Source: Marnyiella aurantia (GTDB lineage Bacteria > Bacteroidota > Bacteroidia > Flavobacteriales > Weeksellaceae). Taken from it: a stretch of 64,000 bases of DNA. The DNA lies in NCBI RefSeq assembly GCF_014041915.1, contig NZ_CP059472.1, positions 1,054,001 through 1,118,000 of the forward strand, read 5' to 3'. The notes beneath the pieces were generated by a model that searched no databases, had not been told where the DNA came from, and worked only from the letters and a program-made list of their open reading frames with translations. Positions 26,184 to 35,089 of the stretch are shown here, piece by piece (the stretch's first letter is position 1; each line of letters opens with the position of its first letter). The position numbers were made by a program, and so were the translations under genes.

Positions 26184-26615
26184 TCACCGCAGCCATGCCA
26201 AGCCATTTTCGGTTCTCACCGCCAGGTCGTAAAATGAAAATTTTTGAGTCATTACCTGGAGTTTATCACGAACAACTTTAAAATCTTCATGTACCGGACA
26301 TGGATTTACAGCTGAGCATCTGCGCAATCCCAAACCGCATTCGGTAAAAACTCCAGGTCCGTCGAAAAGGATTACAATATCATAAATGGTAGTTGACTTT
26401 TGCTTTTCTTCATCAAACACAAAACCACCCATTTTACCACGGGAAGATTCAAGAATGTGTTCCCGGTTCATACGCTGCAGGATTTTGGCTGTAAAGGCAA
26501 CCGGAGCGTCCACAGAAGCTGCCACCTGTTTTACATTTACAAGTTCCTTATGCAAACTTTGCTTAGCAACGTAAATTGCAGCTTTAATGGCATACTCACA
26601 GGCTTTGGAAAACAT
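26184..26615 (-). CDS. Rrf2-family transcriptional regulator, NsrR/IscR-like
   Basis: A 143-residue winged-helix regulator. It has the N-terminal FSKACEYAIKAAIYVA helix, a recognition region around residues 28-60 (VKQVAASVDAPVAFTAKILQRMNREHILES) and the Rrf2 wing RGKMGGFVF. Three cysteines at 93, 100 and 106 (ECGLGLRRC...NPCPVHEDF) match the Fe-S ligand pattern of the family, so it probably senses NO or Fe-S status. It lies between a small membrane protein and ric, whose product repairs Fe-S clusters, making ric its likely target. Confidence 0.92.
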   Translation of the reverse strand: MFSKACEYAIKAAIYVAKQSLHKELVNVKQVAASVDAPVAFTAKILQRMNREHILESSRGKMGGFVFDEEKQKSTTIYDIVILFDGPGVFTECGLGLRRCSAVNPCPVHEDFKVVRDKLQVMTQKFSFYDLAVRTENGLAWLR

Positions 26616-26624
26616 CTTCGGTAT

Positions 26625-27002
26625 CTATTTAAAAAACTGCCATTTCGGAATAAAGGCCAGCAGTCCAATTCCTGTAAAGAGGAAAAGTGAAGTAACATCT
26701 GTATAAAGGAAAGTATCCAGATAGTAGATGTGTGAATAAAAATGAACTCCTACCAGAAGAGGAAACAGGATTACACCTATTTTCCGGTAGAAATAGATTA
26801 GCAGAAGGGACAGGATAATAAGCACGTCTACAGAAAAGATGATGTAAAAATACCATTCTGGAATCTTAAGGTCACTTTGCTGCAGGTACTGGTCTATGTC
26901 TACACCGATGCCCATGATTGTAAAAAGCAGCAAGGCGAGTATCGACAGTATAAAACCTAAATCCTTCTTCGGGCTTTCATTTGCAAATTCATTCCTTTCC
27001 AT
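26625..27002 (-). CDS. small four-span membrane protein, unknown function
   Basis: A 125-residue integral membrane protein with about four hydrophobic spans (LGFILSILALLLFTIMGIG, FYIIFSVDVLIILSLLLIYF, VILFPLLVGVHFYSHIYY, VTSLFLFTGIGLLAFI). No known family is recognised. The start at 27002 is preferred over an in-frame ATG at 27032 because the latter lies inside a terminator hairpin. A TATTTTTG box (27008-27015) sits 5 bases before the ATG, implying an almost leaderless mRNA. It ends 9 bp before the rrf2 gene, so it heads that operon. Confidence 0.75.
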   Translation of the reverse strand: MERNEFANESPKKDLGFILSILALLLFTIMGIGVDIDQYLQQSDLKIPEWYFYIIFSVDVLIILSLLLIYFYRKIGVILFPLLVGVHFYSHIYYLDTFLYTDVTSLFLFTGIGLLAFIPKWQFFK

Positions 27003-27017
27003 AAGTACAAAAATAAA

Positions 27018-27043
27018 GAAACCTGCGAACATTCGCAGGTTTC
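27018..27043 (-). terminator. Rho-independent terminator of the Lrp gene
   Basis: A perfect 11-bp stem (GAAACCTGCGA/TCGCAGGTTTC) with a four-base loop is followed on the minus strand by a T-rich tail, 19 bases after the lrp stop. Its tail merges with the promoter box of the next gene. Confidence 0.9.
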
Positions 27044-27061
27044 AGTAAACTAATTTAAAAC

Positions 27062-27532
27062 TTAAATTCTTACAGCATCAATGAGCCTATTCTTGTCGCT
27101 CAGATACTCTTCCATAGAGATCATACTTTCAGTTCTCATAACATCCTGGATGTCATCAATCATATAAATGATTCTTTTGGCATCTTCAGTATTCTTCGCA
27201 CGCATCTTACAGAAAATATTGTATTTGCCGGAAATCACGCTTGCTTCCACTACATTAGGGATAGTGGATAATTCCTTTAGAACGTCCTGGGTACGGTTGG
27301 ATTTTGTAAGAAGGATTCCGATAAAGGCAGTGAAATGATAATCCAGCTTACCATAATCAATGCTTAAAGAAGATCCAAGGATGATTCCCGCATCTTCCAT
27401 TTTCTTAACCCTAACATGTATAGTACCGGCAGAAACGTCCATTTGTTTAGCAATTTCGGTAAAAGGCATACGGGTGTTTTTCACGAGAAAATCAAGAATT
27501 CTCTTGTCTATCTCATCTAACTGATAATTCAT
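27062..27532 (-). CDS. Lrp/AsnC-family transcriptional regulator
   Basis: A 156-residue leucine-responsive-type regulator. The N-terminal winged helix is LDEIDKRILDFLVKNTRMPFTEIAKQMDVSAGTIHVRVKKMEDAGII, with the recognition helix near residues 30-45. The C-terminal RAM domain contains KLDYHFTAFIGI and VVEASVISGKYNIFCKMRA for effector binding and oligomerisation. The regulon is unknown. It is monocistronic, bounded by a terminator, and followed on the other side by the large tamB gene. Confidence 0.94.
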   Translation of the reverse strand: MNYQLDEIDKRILDFLVKNTRMPFTEIAKQMDVSAGTIHVRVKKMEDAGIILGSSLSIDYGKLDYHFTAFIGILLTKSNRTQDVLKELSTIPNVVEASVISGKYNIFCKMRAKNTEDAKRIIYMIDDIQDVMRTESMISMEEYLSDKNRLIDAVRI

Positions 27533-27659
27533 TTTATTTAATTGAGTATTTATTAATAAATCGCTGTATTTTTTGCAAAATTACGAAAAATTATTAAAAT
27601 ACACAAAATATCGAATATATTAACGATAATTTAACGCATCCTTATGTTCGACTTAATAA

Positions 27660-30600
27660 TCACAAAGTAATTGAATCATTTGTTTTAGATTCTTTGGAAT
27701 TTAAAAGCTTTTCTGAAGGGGCTAATTTATCCTTCTGCCTTCTTTTGAAGATGGTATTGAAACTTTTACTCCACACCACACCACCACCATAGGTTTGGTT
27801 GGCAGCGCCGTTAGATCCGCCACTTCCCATGCCGATATTCATTGGCTTGGAATAGCCTCTAAGTACCAATGTGCCGTCGTTCTTTTTGGAAACATCAATT
27901 TCAACAGTACCTTCACCTGACAGTAAATCGGTATCGGTGCCCTCTGTTCCGCGGGATAGTGGTATACCCAGACCGGTTTTCACTTTAACCCTAGGCGAAA
28001 GGTCAAAACTGACCCCGGCATTGGCCCGGTCACCGGTGTTTGAAGCCTCATCGCCGCGAACATAATTCAAATCAATCTGGAACTCGTTACTGATGGTATT
28101 CAATACAGAGCCCAACTGTCGGAACAGCAGATTATAGCCGGTATTTTCGGCAATATTTCCTACATCCAGGCCAGTGGCTGTTGTATTAAAGCGGTTGAGT
28201 AAAAGTACAGAACCGAACTGGATTACTTTTTCGTCTTCCTGATTCATTTTGGAAGCAAGAGTCTCACGGATCTGGCTGGAAACATCAACGGCGGACACGC
28301 CCAGTTCAATTTTCGGATTGTTGAGGGTTTGTGTAATCTTGGTTTGCAGTAACACATTTACTGGTTGCAGCGAGCCTACACCTAAATAATCGCCTGTATT
28401 GGAAACCGTCCTCATATAGTTGGCCGTGATGTCCAGCGCGGGTGTAAGAGCATCGCCATCCCACCGGATGCTGCTGCCCTGCACGATCTGGAAAGTACGG
28501 TTAAGTACTGCTTTGGAAGTAAATGTTCCGTTTTCTACAATATAGGAACCGTTCATTTCGATGTTACCGGTTCGGGCCATCACAAACCGGAGCTCGTCGG
28601 ATGTACCGCGCACAGAAATATCTCCGATATCATCACCCACCAATACGTTCACAGTTGTTCCCTTGTCCACAGCCAGATTGAAGTCAATATTCATATTGGC
28701 GCCAGAACGTTTTTTGTCCTCCAGGGTGATCACACCTTTATCATCTTCCTGCAGGAACCTCAGCATCTTAAATTCCTCCACATTGGACGTAGAGTTTGAG
28801 TTAAAGGTAAAAACACTGTTATTGAGCGCCCTCATGTTAGGAGTCTGAATACTGAGTGCCTTTACCGGTCCGGAAACATAAAGGTCTCCCTGTCCATAAA
28901 TTCTTCCCCAAAATAAATCATAGTCACTTTGAGTTGTATTCAGCATTAACAGGTTATCTGCCCTCATAATGAGTTCGACCGCCATGGATGCCAGGGTTTC
29001 GAAATAGATCGCCCCGGAGATACTTCCGCCCGAATTATTGCGGCCGTCACGCACGCCTATATTGTTCAGGATAGCGCGCCCGCGGGACAGCGGGATTACA
29101 GTATCTTCAAATGAATAATCTACGCCGGTAAAATCTAGTTTTAATCCAAATTTACTCATGGCGATATCACCGCTGTAGTCTATATCTTTTAACGTTCCGC
29201 TTACTGTTAAAACGCCATTTGCGTAGCCTCTCATATTGCTGAAAACCCCTTTCACAAACTGATTGGCAAATTTAAGGTCGAAATCATTCATATTCGCCTT
29301 AATATCAAGCGTTGGTGATGGTGTGTTATTATTGATTGTACCCGAAACAAGCAGATTATTATCTCCAATGATTCCTGCTGATATTACCTCAGCTTCAATA
29401 TCAAATACGTTGGGTACCGAAGAATTTTTGGCATTAATAACGATATTGCCCAAATCCTCTCCGTTCATTGTGATACCATCCACACGTAAATCTATCAGGG
29501 GCTCCAGATTATTTTGATTCATTGTAATGTTAATGCTTCCGTTTGCGATACCCTGCATGTTAAGGGAATTACCACCCGCCTGCATTTCCAGGATTTTGGC
29601 AACCTGCATATTTTTGACTTCTGCCTCTGCGTGGAAATCCTTGGCCGACCTGAAGGTGGCAGTCTTGACCAACAACTCACTACTGTCTGAGAAGACACGA
29701 AGGTTTTCTATGAGAAAATCCTTTGTACTTTTCCGGTAAGTGATAGAATGATTAAGCTGTGGACTTGTATCAATACTCCACGTTACATTATTAAAATTAA
29801 CCGAAGTTGGATCAAATCGGACAATATAGTCACCTGCAGGGTTGGTAGACTGATTTAAATTTACACTGTAGGTTTTTAGTTCTTCATTTACCTCTTCTTC
29901 CGGAGTGCCATGGTGGAAATTAGTTGCAATATGCAGTACCTGGTTATTCTGGTTTCGGCCTGTAACTGTAACTTCCTTAAACACATTGTTCCCATACTGT
30001 GCACGGTCTACCCTGGCGAAAATCTGTTCCTCCAGATTGGCGGTATTTATACGTAAAACCAGATTACTTACCATGGCACTGTCGCGTGTTATGAGATCAT
30101 CCTGACTGATTTGGTAATCCGGATTCACGGCTGCGAGCGCACGGTCGGCATCTGTAATTTCCTGCTTTTTAGTCATATAGTAGCGCAATTCTGCCGCATC
30201 CAGGTTTAGCACCAGATTGTTGGCATCGCCGTCATAAGATCCATTGACAAATGCGCCGCGCGGAATGCGGAGATCAGGCATAAAATAATTCACCAGATTC
30301 TGGCGGATATTGAATTCCATATTAAAATTCTGCCCCCGGAACATGCGGCGCGGTGGTGGGCCTACAAGAATTTTATTGAGACCGTTCTCAACCATTGAAG
30401 GCAGATCGCCAAGGTTATACCGTCCGGTAATCTTACCACTTACAGCATCGGGTGCATCTACAACCACTACACGGTTACCGTTCTCAAAAAAGGCCTGAAC
30501 TTTGGCATTTGGAATGTTGAATTTCTGCGTGGCGGTGGCAAAATTGAGATTGGTAAGTTCTGCATCCAGATTCATGTCGTTCAGACTGGTCATGGCAATC

Positions 30601-32417
30601 TTACCGTCAATTTGCCCGCTCATTATCTGGCTGCCGGCTGCACCGGTAAAATAATTCAGGTTCAGGTAACCAATATCCGCATTGACATCAGCCAAAATAC
30701 GGGAGGTTCGGAAATCAATAAGGCCCTTTACCTCTGCCCTTGCCTGATCATCGTTCACCTTCACAATTCCGTTGTACGTTCTGCGATCCAGCAATCCATC
30801 CAGAGTAACGTTGTTAATGACTTTATCCAGGATTTCTATACTTGCAATTTGCGATTGCGTACGGATCCGCATTGTATTTACATCAAAGCTCTGACCGTCC
30901 ACATTAAATTTGCCCGTGATCAAACCTACCTGTTTACTTTTGGTGATTATGGACGTATTAAGGTCGAAGACTTCGGCATAACCGCGGTATTTCGGCATAT
31001 TTGTGCTGTAGTCGCTTAAGTAAAAGTTCCGGATATTTGCCCGCCCGATGCCTGTAATCAGGTTACCACGGGGTACAAATATCTGCTCCGGCATCACCCT
31101 GGCGGCACCACGGTATCTCAACCTGCCGAAATCATCGGCAAAATTCTTCATCTTTTCTGAGATGAAGGTGGGCAGCATCGCTTTCAGTCCGACATAGGTA
31201 AAGTCAGTGGACAGATCGTTGGATTCAATTACAAACTTTCCATTCAGCAAGTTGCTGAGCTTCATTGTACCGGTTCGGATGCTTACCTCTTTATTGCCCA
31301 AAACAAAGTTATTGAGGTAAAAGTTGTTGAGCGGTCCGGCCATTGAACCGGAAATATTCACAGGTTTATAATTGTCCCACTGTGTTACAAAATAACTGAT
31401 ATCGTACCCGCTGATCTGACTTCCCTGCTTCATCAGCATTTCCCATCGAACACGGTTTGTAAAATCTGCCCAGGAGCCATTATTGAGGTTGAATTTTACA
31501 TCGCCCTGCAAAAGGGTATGGTCTGTAAAAAGGGTGAGATCCCGCAGTGAGAGGAAATCATTGGTAAGCGATATATCAGCCGAAAAGGTATCTACAGTAT
31601 GTTTTTTTCCCCAGCGCGTAGTAGTGAAATTAAGGTTGTTCACCTGCGCGAAAACGTCGCCACCGTTTACACGCACACTTGGTGCCCGCAGGTTTAGGTT
31701 TTGGGCCATCAACCATTTTCCCTTGTCACCTTCGCCGTTGCGGTTAATAATAGACACTTTTGAATTTACAAGTTCTACACGTGAATTCAGTTGAAAAGGT
31801 GCTTTTGTAGGATCAGCCTTTTTGCCTGAATCGAAATTTCCGATATACCGAATAAAGTTTGATATACTGTCGCCTTTGTAGGTGATCACCTTAATATCAG
31901 CCTCTGTTAGGGTAAGTGCATCGAAACTGAGCGAATTACTGCTACCGCTGATCGCATTACTGGCCAGCGCAATCCAGTTGGAGTTGGCACGGAACTCCCG
32001 CACTTTTATAAATTCAAGCCCTTTATTGTCCTTTATTGTGAGCCCCCGAATGGTAACATCTCCAAAATAATCTACATGAACACCACGTGTGGTCATTTCT
32101 GCTTTAAAGTCCTGATTCAGGATCTCAAGCGCCTGGTTGGCAGCCCACCTTTTAGTGACAGGCAAATTAACGGCAACTAGCGCGAGTATGATGACAGATA
32201 GACTTAACCAGAAGATAATAAGTAAAAGCCGAACCCACCAGCGGACGTTTGTCACGTCTTTAGATGCCTGTTCTACAATAGCCCCTGCCGAGCCTACAGG
32301 ATCCTGAACCACATCGGTGACAACCTCTTTTACCTGCTCCACTTTTTCGCCGATCTTTTCGGGAATAGTATTGGAATGCTGCTCGTTACTGTTTTTATTA
32401 TTCTCTATATTTGCCAT
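27660..32417 (-). CDS. tamB: TamB-like translocation/assembly module protein (AsmA/DUF490 superfamily)
   Basis: A 1585-residue inner-membrane-anchored periplasmic protein. An acidic, low-complexity cytoplasmic N-terminus is followed by one transmembrane span (WVRLLLIIFWLSLSVIILAL, about residues 60-85) and an AsmA-like start (VNLPVTKRWAANQALEILN). The rest is a long series of beta-rich repeats that would form a lipid-conducting groove, ending in a DUF490/TamB domain from roughly residue 1150 with NAGVSFDLSPRVKVKTGLG and VLRGYSKPMNIGMG. TamB proteins move phospholipids or help barrel assembly. The ATG at 32417 is chosen because the longer frame would overlap tsaD by 113 bp. No TamA-like gene is adjacent. 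Confidence 0.9.
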   Translation of the reverse strand: MANIENNKNSNEQHSNTIPEKIGEKVEQVKEVVTDVVQDPVGSAGAIVEQASKDVTNVRWWVRLLLIIFWLSLSVIILALVAVNLPVTKRWAANQALEILNQDFKAEMTTRGVHVDYFGDVTIRGLTIKDNKGLEFIKVREFRANSNWIALASNAISGSSNSLSFDALTLTEADIKVITYKGDSISNFIRYIGNFDSGKKADPTKAPFQLNSRVELVNSKVSIINRNGEGDKGKWLMAQNLNLRAPSVRVNGGDVFAQVNNLNFTTTRWGKKHTVDTFSADISLTNDFLSLRDLTLFTDHTLLQGDVKFNLNNGSWADFTNRVRWEMLMKQGSQISGYDISYFVTQWDNYKPVNISGSMAGPLNNFYLNNFVLGNKEVSIRTGTMKLSNLLNGKFVIESNDLSTDFTYVGLKAMLPTFISEKMKNFADDFGRLRYRGAARVMPEQIFVPRGNLITGIGRANIRNFYLSDYSTNMPKYRGYAEVFDLNTSIITKSKQVGLITGKFNVDGQSFDVNTMRIRTQSQIASIEILDKVINNVTLDGLLDRRTYNGIVKVNDDQARAEVKGLIDFRTSRILADVNADIGYLNLNYFTGAAGSQIMSGQIDGKIAMTSLNDMNLDAELTNLNFATATQKFNIPNAKVQAFFENGNRVVVVDAPDAVSGKITGRYNLGDLPSMVENGLNKILVGPPPRRMFRGQNFNMEFNIRQNLVNYFMPDLRIPRGAFVNGSYDGDANNLVLNLDAAELRYYMTKKQEITDADRALAAVNPDYQISQDDLITRDSAMVSNLVLRINTANLEEQIFARVDRAQYGNNVFKEVTVTGRNQNNQVLHIATNFHHGTPEEEVNEELKTYSVNLNQSTNPAGDYIVRFDPTSVNFNNVTWSIDTSPQLNHSITYRKSTKDFLIENLRVFSDSSELLVKTATFRSAKDFHAEAEVKNMQVAKILEMQAGGNSLNMQGIANGSINITMNQNNLEPLIDLRVDGITMNGEDLGNIVINAKNSSVPNVFDIEAEVISAGIIGDNNLLVSGTINNNTPSPTLDIKANMNDFDLKFANQFVKGVFSNMRGYANGVLTVSGTLKDIDYSGDIAMSKFGLKLDFTGVDYSFEDTVIPLSRGRAILNNIGVRDGRNNSGGSISGAIYFETLASMAVELIMRADNLLMLNTTQSDYDLFWGRIYGQGDLYVSGPVKALSIQTPNMRALNNSVFTFNSNSTSNVEEFKMLRFLQEDDKGVITLEDKKRSGANMNIDFNLAVDKGTTVNVLVGDDIGDISVRGTSDELRFVMARTGNIEMNGSYIVENGTFTSKAVLNRTFQIVQGSSIRWDGDALTPALDITANYMRTVSNTGDYLGVGSLQPVNVLLQTKITQTLNNPKIELGVSAVDVSSQIRETLASKMNQEDEKVIQFGSVLLLNRFNTTATGLDVGNIAENTGYNLLFRQLGSVLNTISNEFQIDLNYVRGDEASNTGDRANAGVSFDLSPRVKVKTGLGIPLSRGTEGTDTDLLSGEGTVEIDVSKKNDGTLVLRGYSKPMNIGMGSGGSNGAANQTYGGGVVWSKSFNTIFKRRQKDKLAPSEKLLNSKESKTNDSITL
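32406..32413 (+). promoter_or_regulatory. candidate -7 promoter box of tsaD inside the tamB 5' end
   Basis: TATATTTG lies 8 bases before the tsaD ATG and within the first codons of the divergent tamB. Transcription starting a few bases downstream would leave almost no leader. No TTG is seen at the -33 spacing. Confidence 0.45.
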
Positions 32418-32421
32418 TGTA

Positions 32422-33468
32422 ATGAACGAGTCAATAATTTTAGGGATAGAATCGTCCTGCGACGATACTTCTGCGGCAATAATCAGAGGTAATGAAATTC
32501 TCTCCAATATTGCAGCCAACCAGGAAATACACAACTTATACGGCGGGGTAGTCCCCGAACTGGCTTCCCGTGCGCATCAGCAAAACATCATTCCAGTTGT
32601 ACAGCAGTCATTAACCAAAGCAAATATACAACAAAATGATATTGATGCTGTGGGTTTCACCCGTGGTCCGGGGCTCCTGGGATCACTGCTGGTGGGCACC
32701 TCATTTGCTAAATCACTGGCAATGAGTCTGAATGTTCCACTGATTGAAGTAAACCACCTGCAGGCCCACATTTTAGCCCATTTTATTGCCGATGCAAATC
32801 CTGTGCCCCCAAAATTTCCTTTTTTATGCCTGACAGTAAGTGGTGGACATACCATGATAGTGCTGGTAAAGGATTATTTTGACATGCAGATCATTGGTAA
32901 AACCACGGACGACGCCGCCGGGGAAGCATTTGATAAGATCGGAAAGATTTTTGGCCTGGATTATCCGGCAGGACCCATTATAGACAGGATGGCGAAAGAA
33001 GGTGACCCGACCTCGTTTGAGTTCAGTAAACCGAAGATGCAGAATTACGATTATTCCTTCAGCGGTATCAAAACCTCGGTTCTGTATTTCATCCAAAAGG
33101 AGATCAGAAAAAATCCGGAATTTATCAGCGAAAACATCCATGGTCTGTGTGCGTCAGTTCAGAAAAGCATCGTAGACATTCTGATGCAGAAACTTATAAA
33201 AGCAGCCACCGAACTGAACATTACTGAAGTGGCGATTGCGGGCGGTGTTTCGGCCAACTCGGCACTAAGGCAGGCAATGCAGGAAACTGGACAGAAATTG
33301 GGTTGGAACATCTACATCCCGAAATTTGAATATACTACAGATAACGCAGCAATGATCGCAATGGTAGCAAAACTAAAGTTTGAGCGCGGTGAATTTGCTG
33401 ACCTTTCAACTTCAGCGGCAGCCCGCTACGACCTGGTGTCGGATTTCGAAGAGGGTAAGGTAAACTGA
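32422..33468 (+). CDS. tsaD: tRNA N6-adenosine threonylcarbamoyltransferase TsaD
   Basis: Essential enzyme that, with TsaB and TsaE, puts threonylcarbamoyl on A37 of ANN-decoding tRNAs. The 348-residue ASKHA-fold protein starts MNESIILGIESSCDDTSAAI and has the metal-binding HLQAHILAHF (HxxxH) near residue 115, SGGHTMIVL, DDAAGEAFDKIGKIFGL and the C-terminal AGGVSANSALR and TDNAAMIA motifs. The ATG at 32422 fits the family. The start codons of tsaD and tamB are only 4 bp apart. rsmE follows by 14 bp, so the two are probably cotranscribed. Confidence 0.96.
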   Translation: MNESIILGIESSCDDTSAAIIRGNEILSNIAANQEIHNLYGGVVPELASRAHQQNIIPVVQQSLTKANIQQNDIDAVGFTRGPGLLGSLLVGTSFAKSLAMSLNVPLIEVNHLQAHILAHFIADANPVPPKFPFLCLTVSGGHTMIVLVKDYFDMQIIGKTTDDAAGEAFDKIGKIFGLDYPAGPIIDRMAKEGDPTSFEFSKPKMQNYDYSFSGIKTSVLYFIQKEIRKNPEFISENIHGLCASVQKSIVDILMQKLIKAATELNITEVAIAGGVSANSALRQAMQETGQKLGWNIYIPKFEYTTDNAAMIAMVAKLKFERGEFADLSTSAAARYDLVSDFEEGKVN

Positions 33469-33482
33469 TTTTTTAATAAAGT

Positions 33483-34187
33483 ATGAAATTATTTTTTGGC
33501 GAGATTTTCCCTGAGGTTAGAATAGATGAAGATGAACAGCAGCACATCCTTAAAGTTCTGCGGATGCGTGCCGGGGATGAAATTACACTTACAGACGGAA
33601 AAGGAAATGGAGCGTGCGGCCGCTTAATCCTGGAAGGTAAGAAAGTCACTTTAGGCAACGTAAAAATCCTGTCAGCAGCACCGCCATTTTCACCACTCCT
33701 TCACATCGCAATCGCACCTACCAAAAATATAGACCGTACCGAATTTTTTGTTGAAAAAGCCACTGAGATGGGCATCAGCGAGATTACCTTCATCCTTACG
33801 GAAAAGTCCGAACGGCGGAACCTTAATTTTGATAAGATTCAGAAACAAATAACTGCAGCCTCTAAACAGTCACTTCGTTTCCACTTTCCGAAAGTAAATA
33901 ATCTGACTAAACTTTCAGATTTTGTACAGAAGCAGTATTCTGAACATACATTTGTAGCTCATTGCGATCCTGCGTTTGAGAGAACTGAACTGAATCAAAT
34001 TCCATCACTTGAGAAAATAACTTTCATGATAGGTCCTGAAGGTGACTTCAGTCCGGCAGAGATTAAAATGCTGGCAGAAGCCGGCATTAAAGCAGTATCG
34101 CTGGGAGGCCAAAGATTACGGACTGAAACAGCGGGAACCTTTGTTGCAGCCTGGAATTACGGGAAGATGATTTTGGAAGGATTTTAA
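33483..34187 (+). CDS. rsmE: 16S rRNA (uracil(1498)-N(3))-methyltransferase RsmE
   Basis: A 234-residue SPOUT-class methyltransferase. The N-terminal PUA-like domain begins MKLFFGEIFPEVRIDEDEQQHILKVLRMRAGD; the C-terminal trefoil-knot SAM site shows KNIDRTEFFVEKATEMGI, MIGPEGDFSPAEI and LGGQRLRTETA, all family hallmarks. It methylates U1498 in the decoding centre of 16S rRNA. It is downstream of tsaD by 14 bp, and a non-coding stretch of several hundred bases leading into the tRNA region follows. Confidence 0.95.
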   Translation: MKLFFGEIFPEVRIDEDEQQHILKVLRMRAGDEITLTDGKGNGACGRLILEGKKVTLGNVKILSAAPPFSPLLHIAIAPTKNIDRTEFFVEKATEMGISEITFILTEKSERRNLNFDKIQKQITAASKQSLRFHFPKVNNLTKLSDFVQKQYSEHTFVAHCDPAFERTELNQIPSLEKITFMIGPEGDFSPAEIKMLAEAGIKAVSLGGQRLRTETAGTFVAAWNYGKMILEGF

Positions 34188-34629
34188 ATTTTAAATTTTT
34201 AGTTTTGGATTGCGTAGGATACTGGGAAACTTCTATTCCTGGCTCTTACTAAACCACAATGTTCACAACGTTTTTTACAACCCGCATAAAAACATTCTTT
34301 CATTCTGGGGGGCAACCTGTATTAGCACTTGGCTCATGATGTATGACTCAATTTTACCGCAGCAATTTCTGAAATTCTACATAGGGTACCGAAACCAAGT
34401 TTTTAGCCTGGATTTCACGGCTTATCGCTGCTACATCTAATAACTAAGATAACACTCATAAATGTGAATCCTGTTCCACTAACAATGGGCAGAACCCATG
34501 CCGTCATTCAAAATAAGATGACAGGGGGGGGCATTCTATCCTCTGATCAATAGGACAAATTTAATATAAGAACAGTGGAAAAAAGTTGACGCATGGACTG
34601 TAAAACCTTGAGCAAAAAACTATAGAAAC
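34188..34629. other. gene-poor spacer before the tRNA-Asp/GIY-YIG array
   Basis: About 440 bp with no convincing gene. A 76-codon open frame at 34210-34440 needs a TTG start, has no promoter box and shows no recognisable family. The distal part (34488-34541) is a decayed copy of the tRNA-Asp/hairpin sequence. A run of eight Gs at 34523-34531 is unusual for this genome and may mark degeneration. Confidence 0.5.
34488..34541 (-). pseudogene. decayed copy of the tRNA-Asp/hairpin module
   Basis: Read on the minus strand it goes GGATAGAATGCC, a C run, TGTCATCT, TTGAATGACG, then GGGTTC. This follows the order of the intact module at 35090-35154 (GGTTAGAATGCC, CCCTGTCATCTCG, TGAATGACGAG, GGGTTCGAG) with several substitutions and small gaps. 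It has lost the hairpin pairing and the acceptor end. It is the most diverged member of the family in this window. Confidence 0.6.
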
Positions 34630-34655
34630 AAAAAAGCCCCATAAATGGGGGCTTC
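34630..34655 (-). terminator. degenerate terminator of the first repeat unit
   Basis: AAAAAAGCCCC and GGGGGCTTCTC flank ATAAAT. It occupies the place of the perfect terminators at 35063 and 35496, exactly 433 and 866 bp away, but one arm is altered. Confidence 0.6.
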
Positions 34656-34656
34656 T

Positions 34657-34721
34657 CGATCCGGACGGGACTCGAACTCGTCTCGTCATTCATGACGAGA
34701 TGACAGGGCGGCATTCTAACC
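34657..34721 (-). pseudogene. chimeric tRNA-Asp fragment with inserted hairpin (unit 1)
   Basis: On the minus strand it contains the tRNA-Asp D-loop to anticodon segment (GGTTAGAATGCC through CTGTCA), then the hairpin TCTCGTCATGAATGACGAGA in place of the anticodon-stem 3' strand and variable loop, then the T-arm and 3' acceptor strand. The 5' acceptor strand and the start of the D-arm are missing, replaced by the end of a GIY-YIG gene. One base differs from unit 2: the T-stem reads ACGAG instead of ACGGG. It cannot fold as a tRNA. Confidence 0.85.
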
Positions 34722-34955
34722 CTTAATTAACTTTTCAATTGATGCTCTATTCAGTCTCTTTATGCGTTTCTCCTCAAGCAAGGCCTCGCTCTTTGTTGCA
34801 AATGAAGCAGTGTAGACGATTTGCCAATCGCGCACTGAAGACGTGTACTTATGAATGCCATCCAAGTGGTAGTCCAAACGTTTAGCTACATCCGTTGAAA
34901 ATCCTTTGTAATATACATCCAGTTGAGCGGAATAAAGTACATAAACGAAGTACAT
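34716..34955 (-). CDS. GIY-YIG nuclease family protein, copy 1
   Basis: A 79-residue single-domain GIY-YIG protein of the UPF0213/YhbQ type. The motif residues are FVYVLYS (3-9), YYKG (15-18, with Lys where Ile is usual), Arg26, His30 and the catalytic Glu62 in LLEEKRIKRLNR. Its last codon and stop (GGT TAG) come from the tRNA-Asp D-loop sequence. It is almost identical to copy 2, 433 bp away; the only residue change is Ile65 versus Met65. No TAnnTTTG promoter is visible upstream; transcription could come from read-through of the tRNA promoter. Confidence 0.85.
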   Translation of the reverse strand: MYFVYVLYSAQLDVYYKGFSTDVAKRLDYHLDGIHKYTSSVRDWQIVYTASFATKSEALLEEKRIKRLNRASIEKLIKG

Positions 34956-35062
34956 AATTAAATGCTGTGTTAGGGAATTATAATAGCACTTTTTAGTTAA
35001 GAGAGAGCAAGACGGGCTCCTAAGGCAAGTTGACCGTGCGGCATAAGAACTGATATTATAAC

Positions 35063-35088
35063 AAAAAAGCCCCTACTTGGGGCTTTTT
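35063..35088 (-). terminator. terminator following chimeric tRNA unit 2
   Basis: AAAAAAGCCCC / GGGGCTTTTT with a short loop; on the minus strand it begins one base after the chimeric acceptor end at 35090, in the same relation as the intact tRNA has to the copy at 35496. Confidence 0.85.
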
Positions 35089-35089
35089 G

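Noticed and set aside
27003-27032. Longer start (ATG at 27032) of the small membrane protein
   Set aside because: It begins inside the terminator hairpin of the Lrp gene; the ATG at 27002 just after a TATTTTTG box is better.
32418-32534. Longer start of tamB at 32534
   Set aside because: The extra 39 residues have no similarity to the family and overlap the conserved N-terminus of tsaD.
34210-34440. 76-codon open frame after rsmE
   Set aside because: It needs a TTG start, has no promoter box close to the start, no family resemblance and ends in a region of degenerate repeats.
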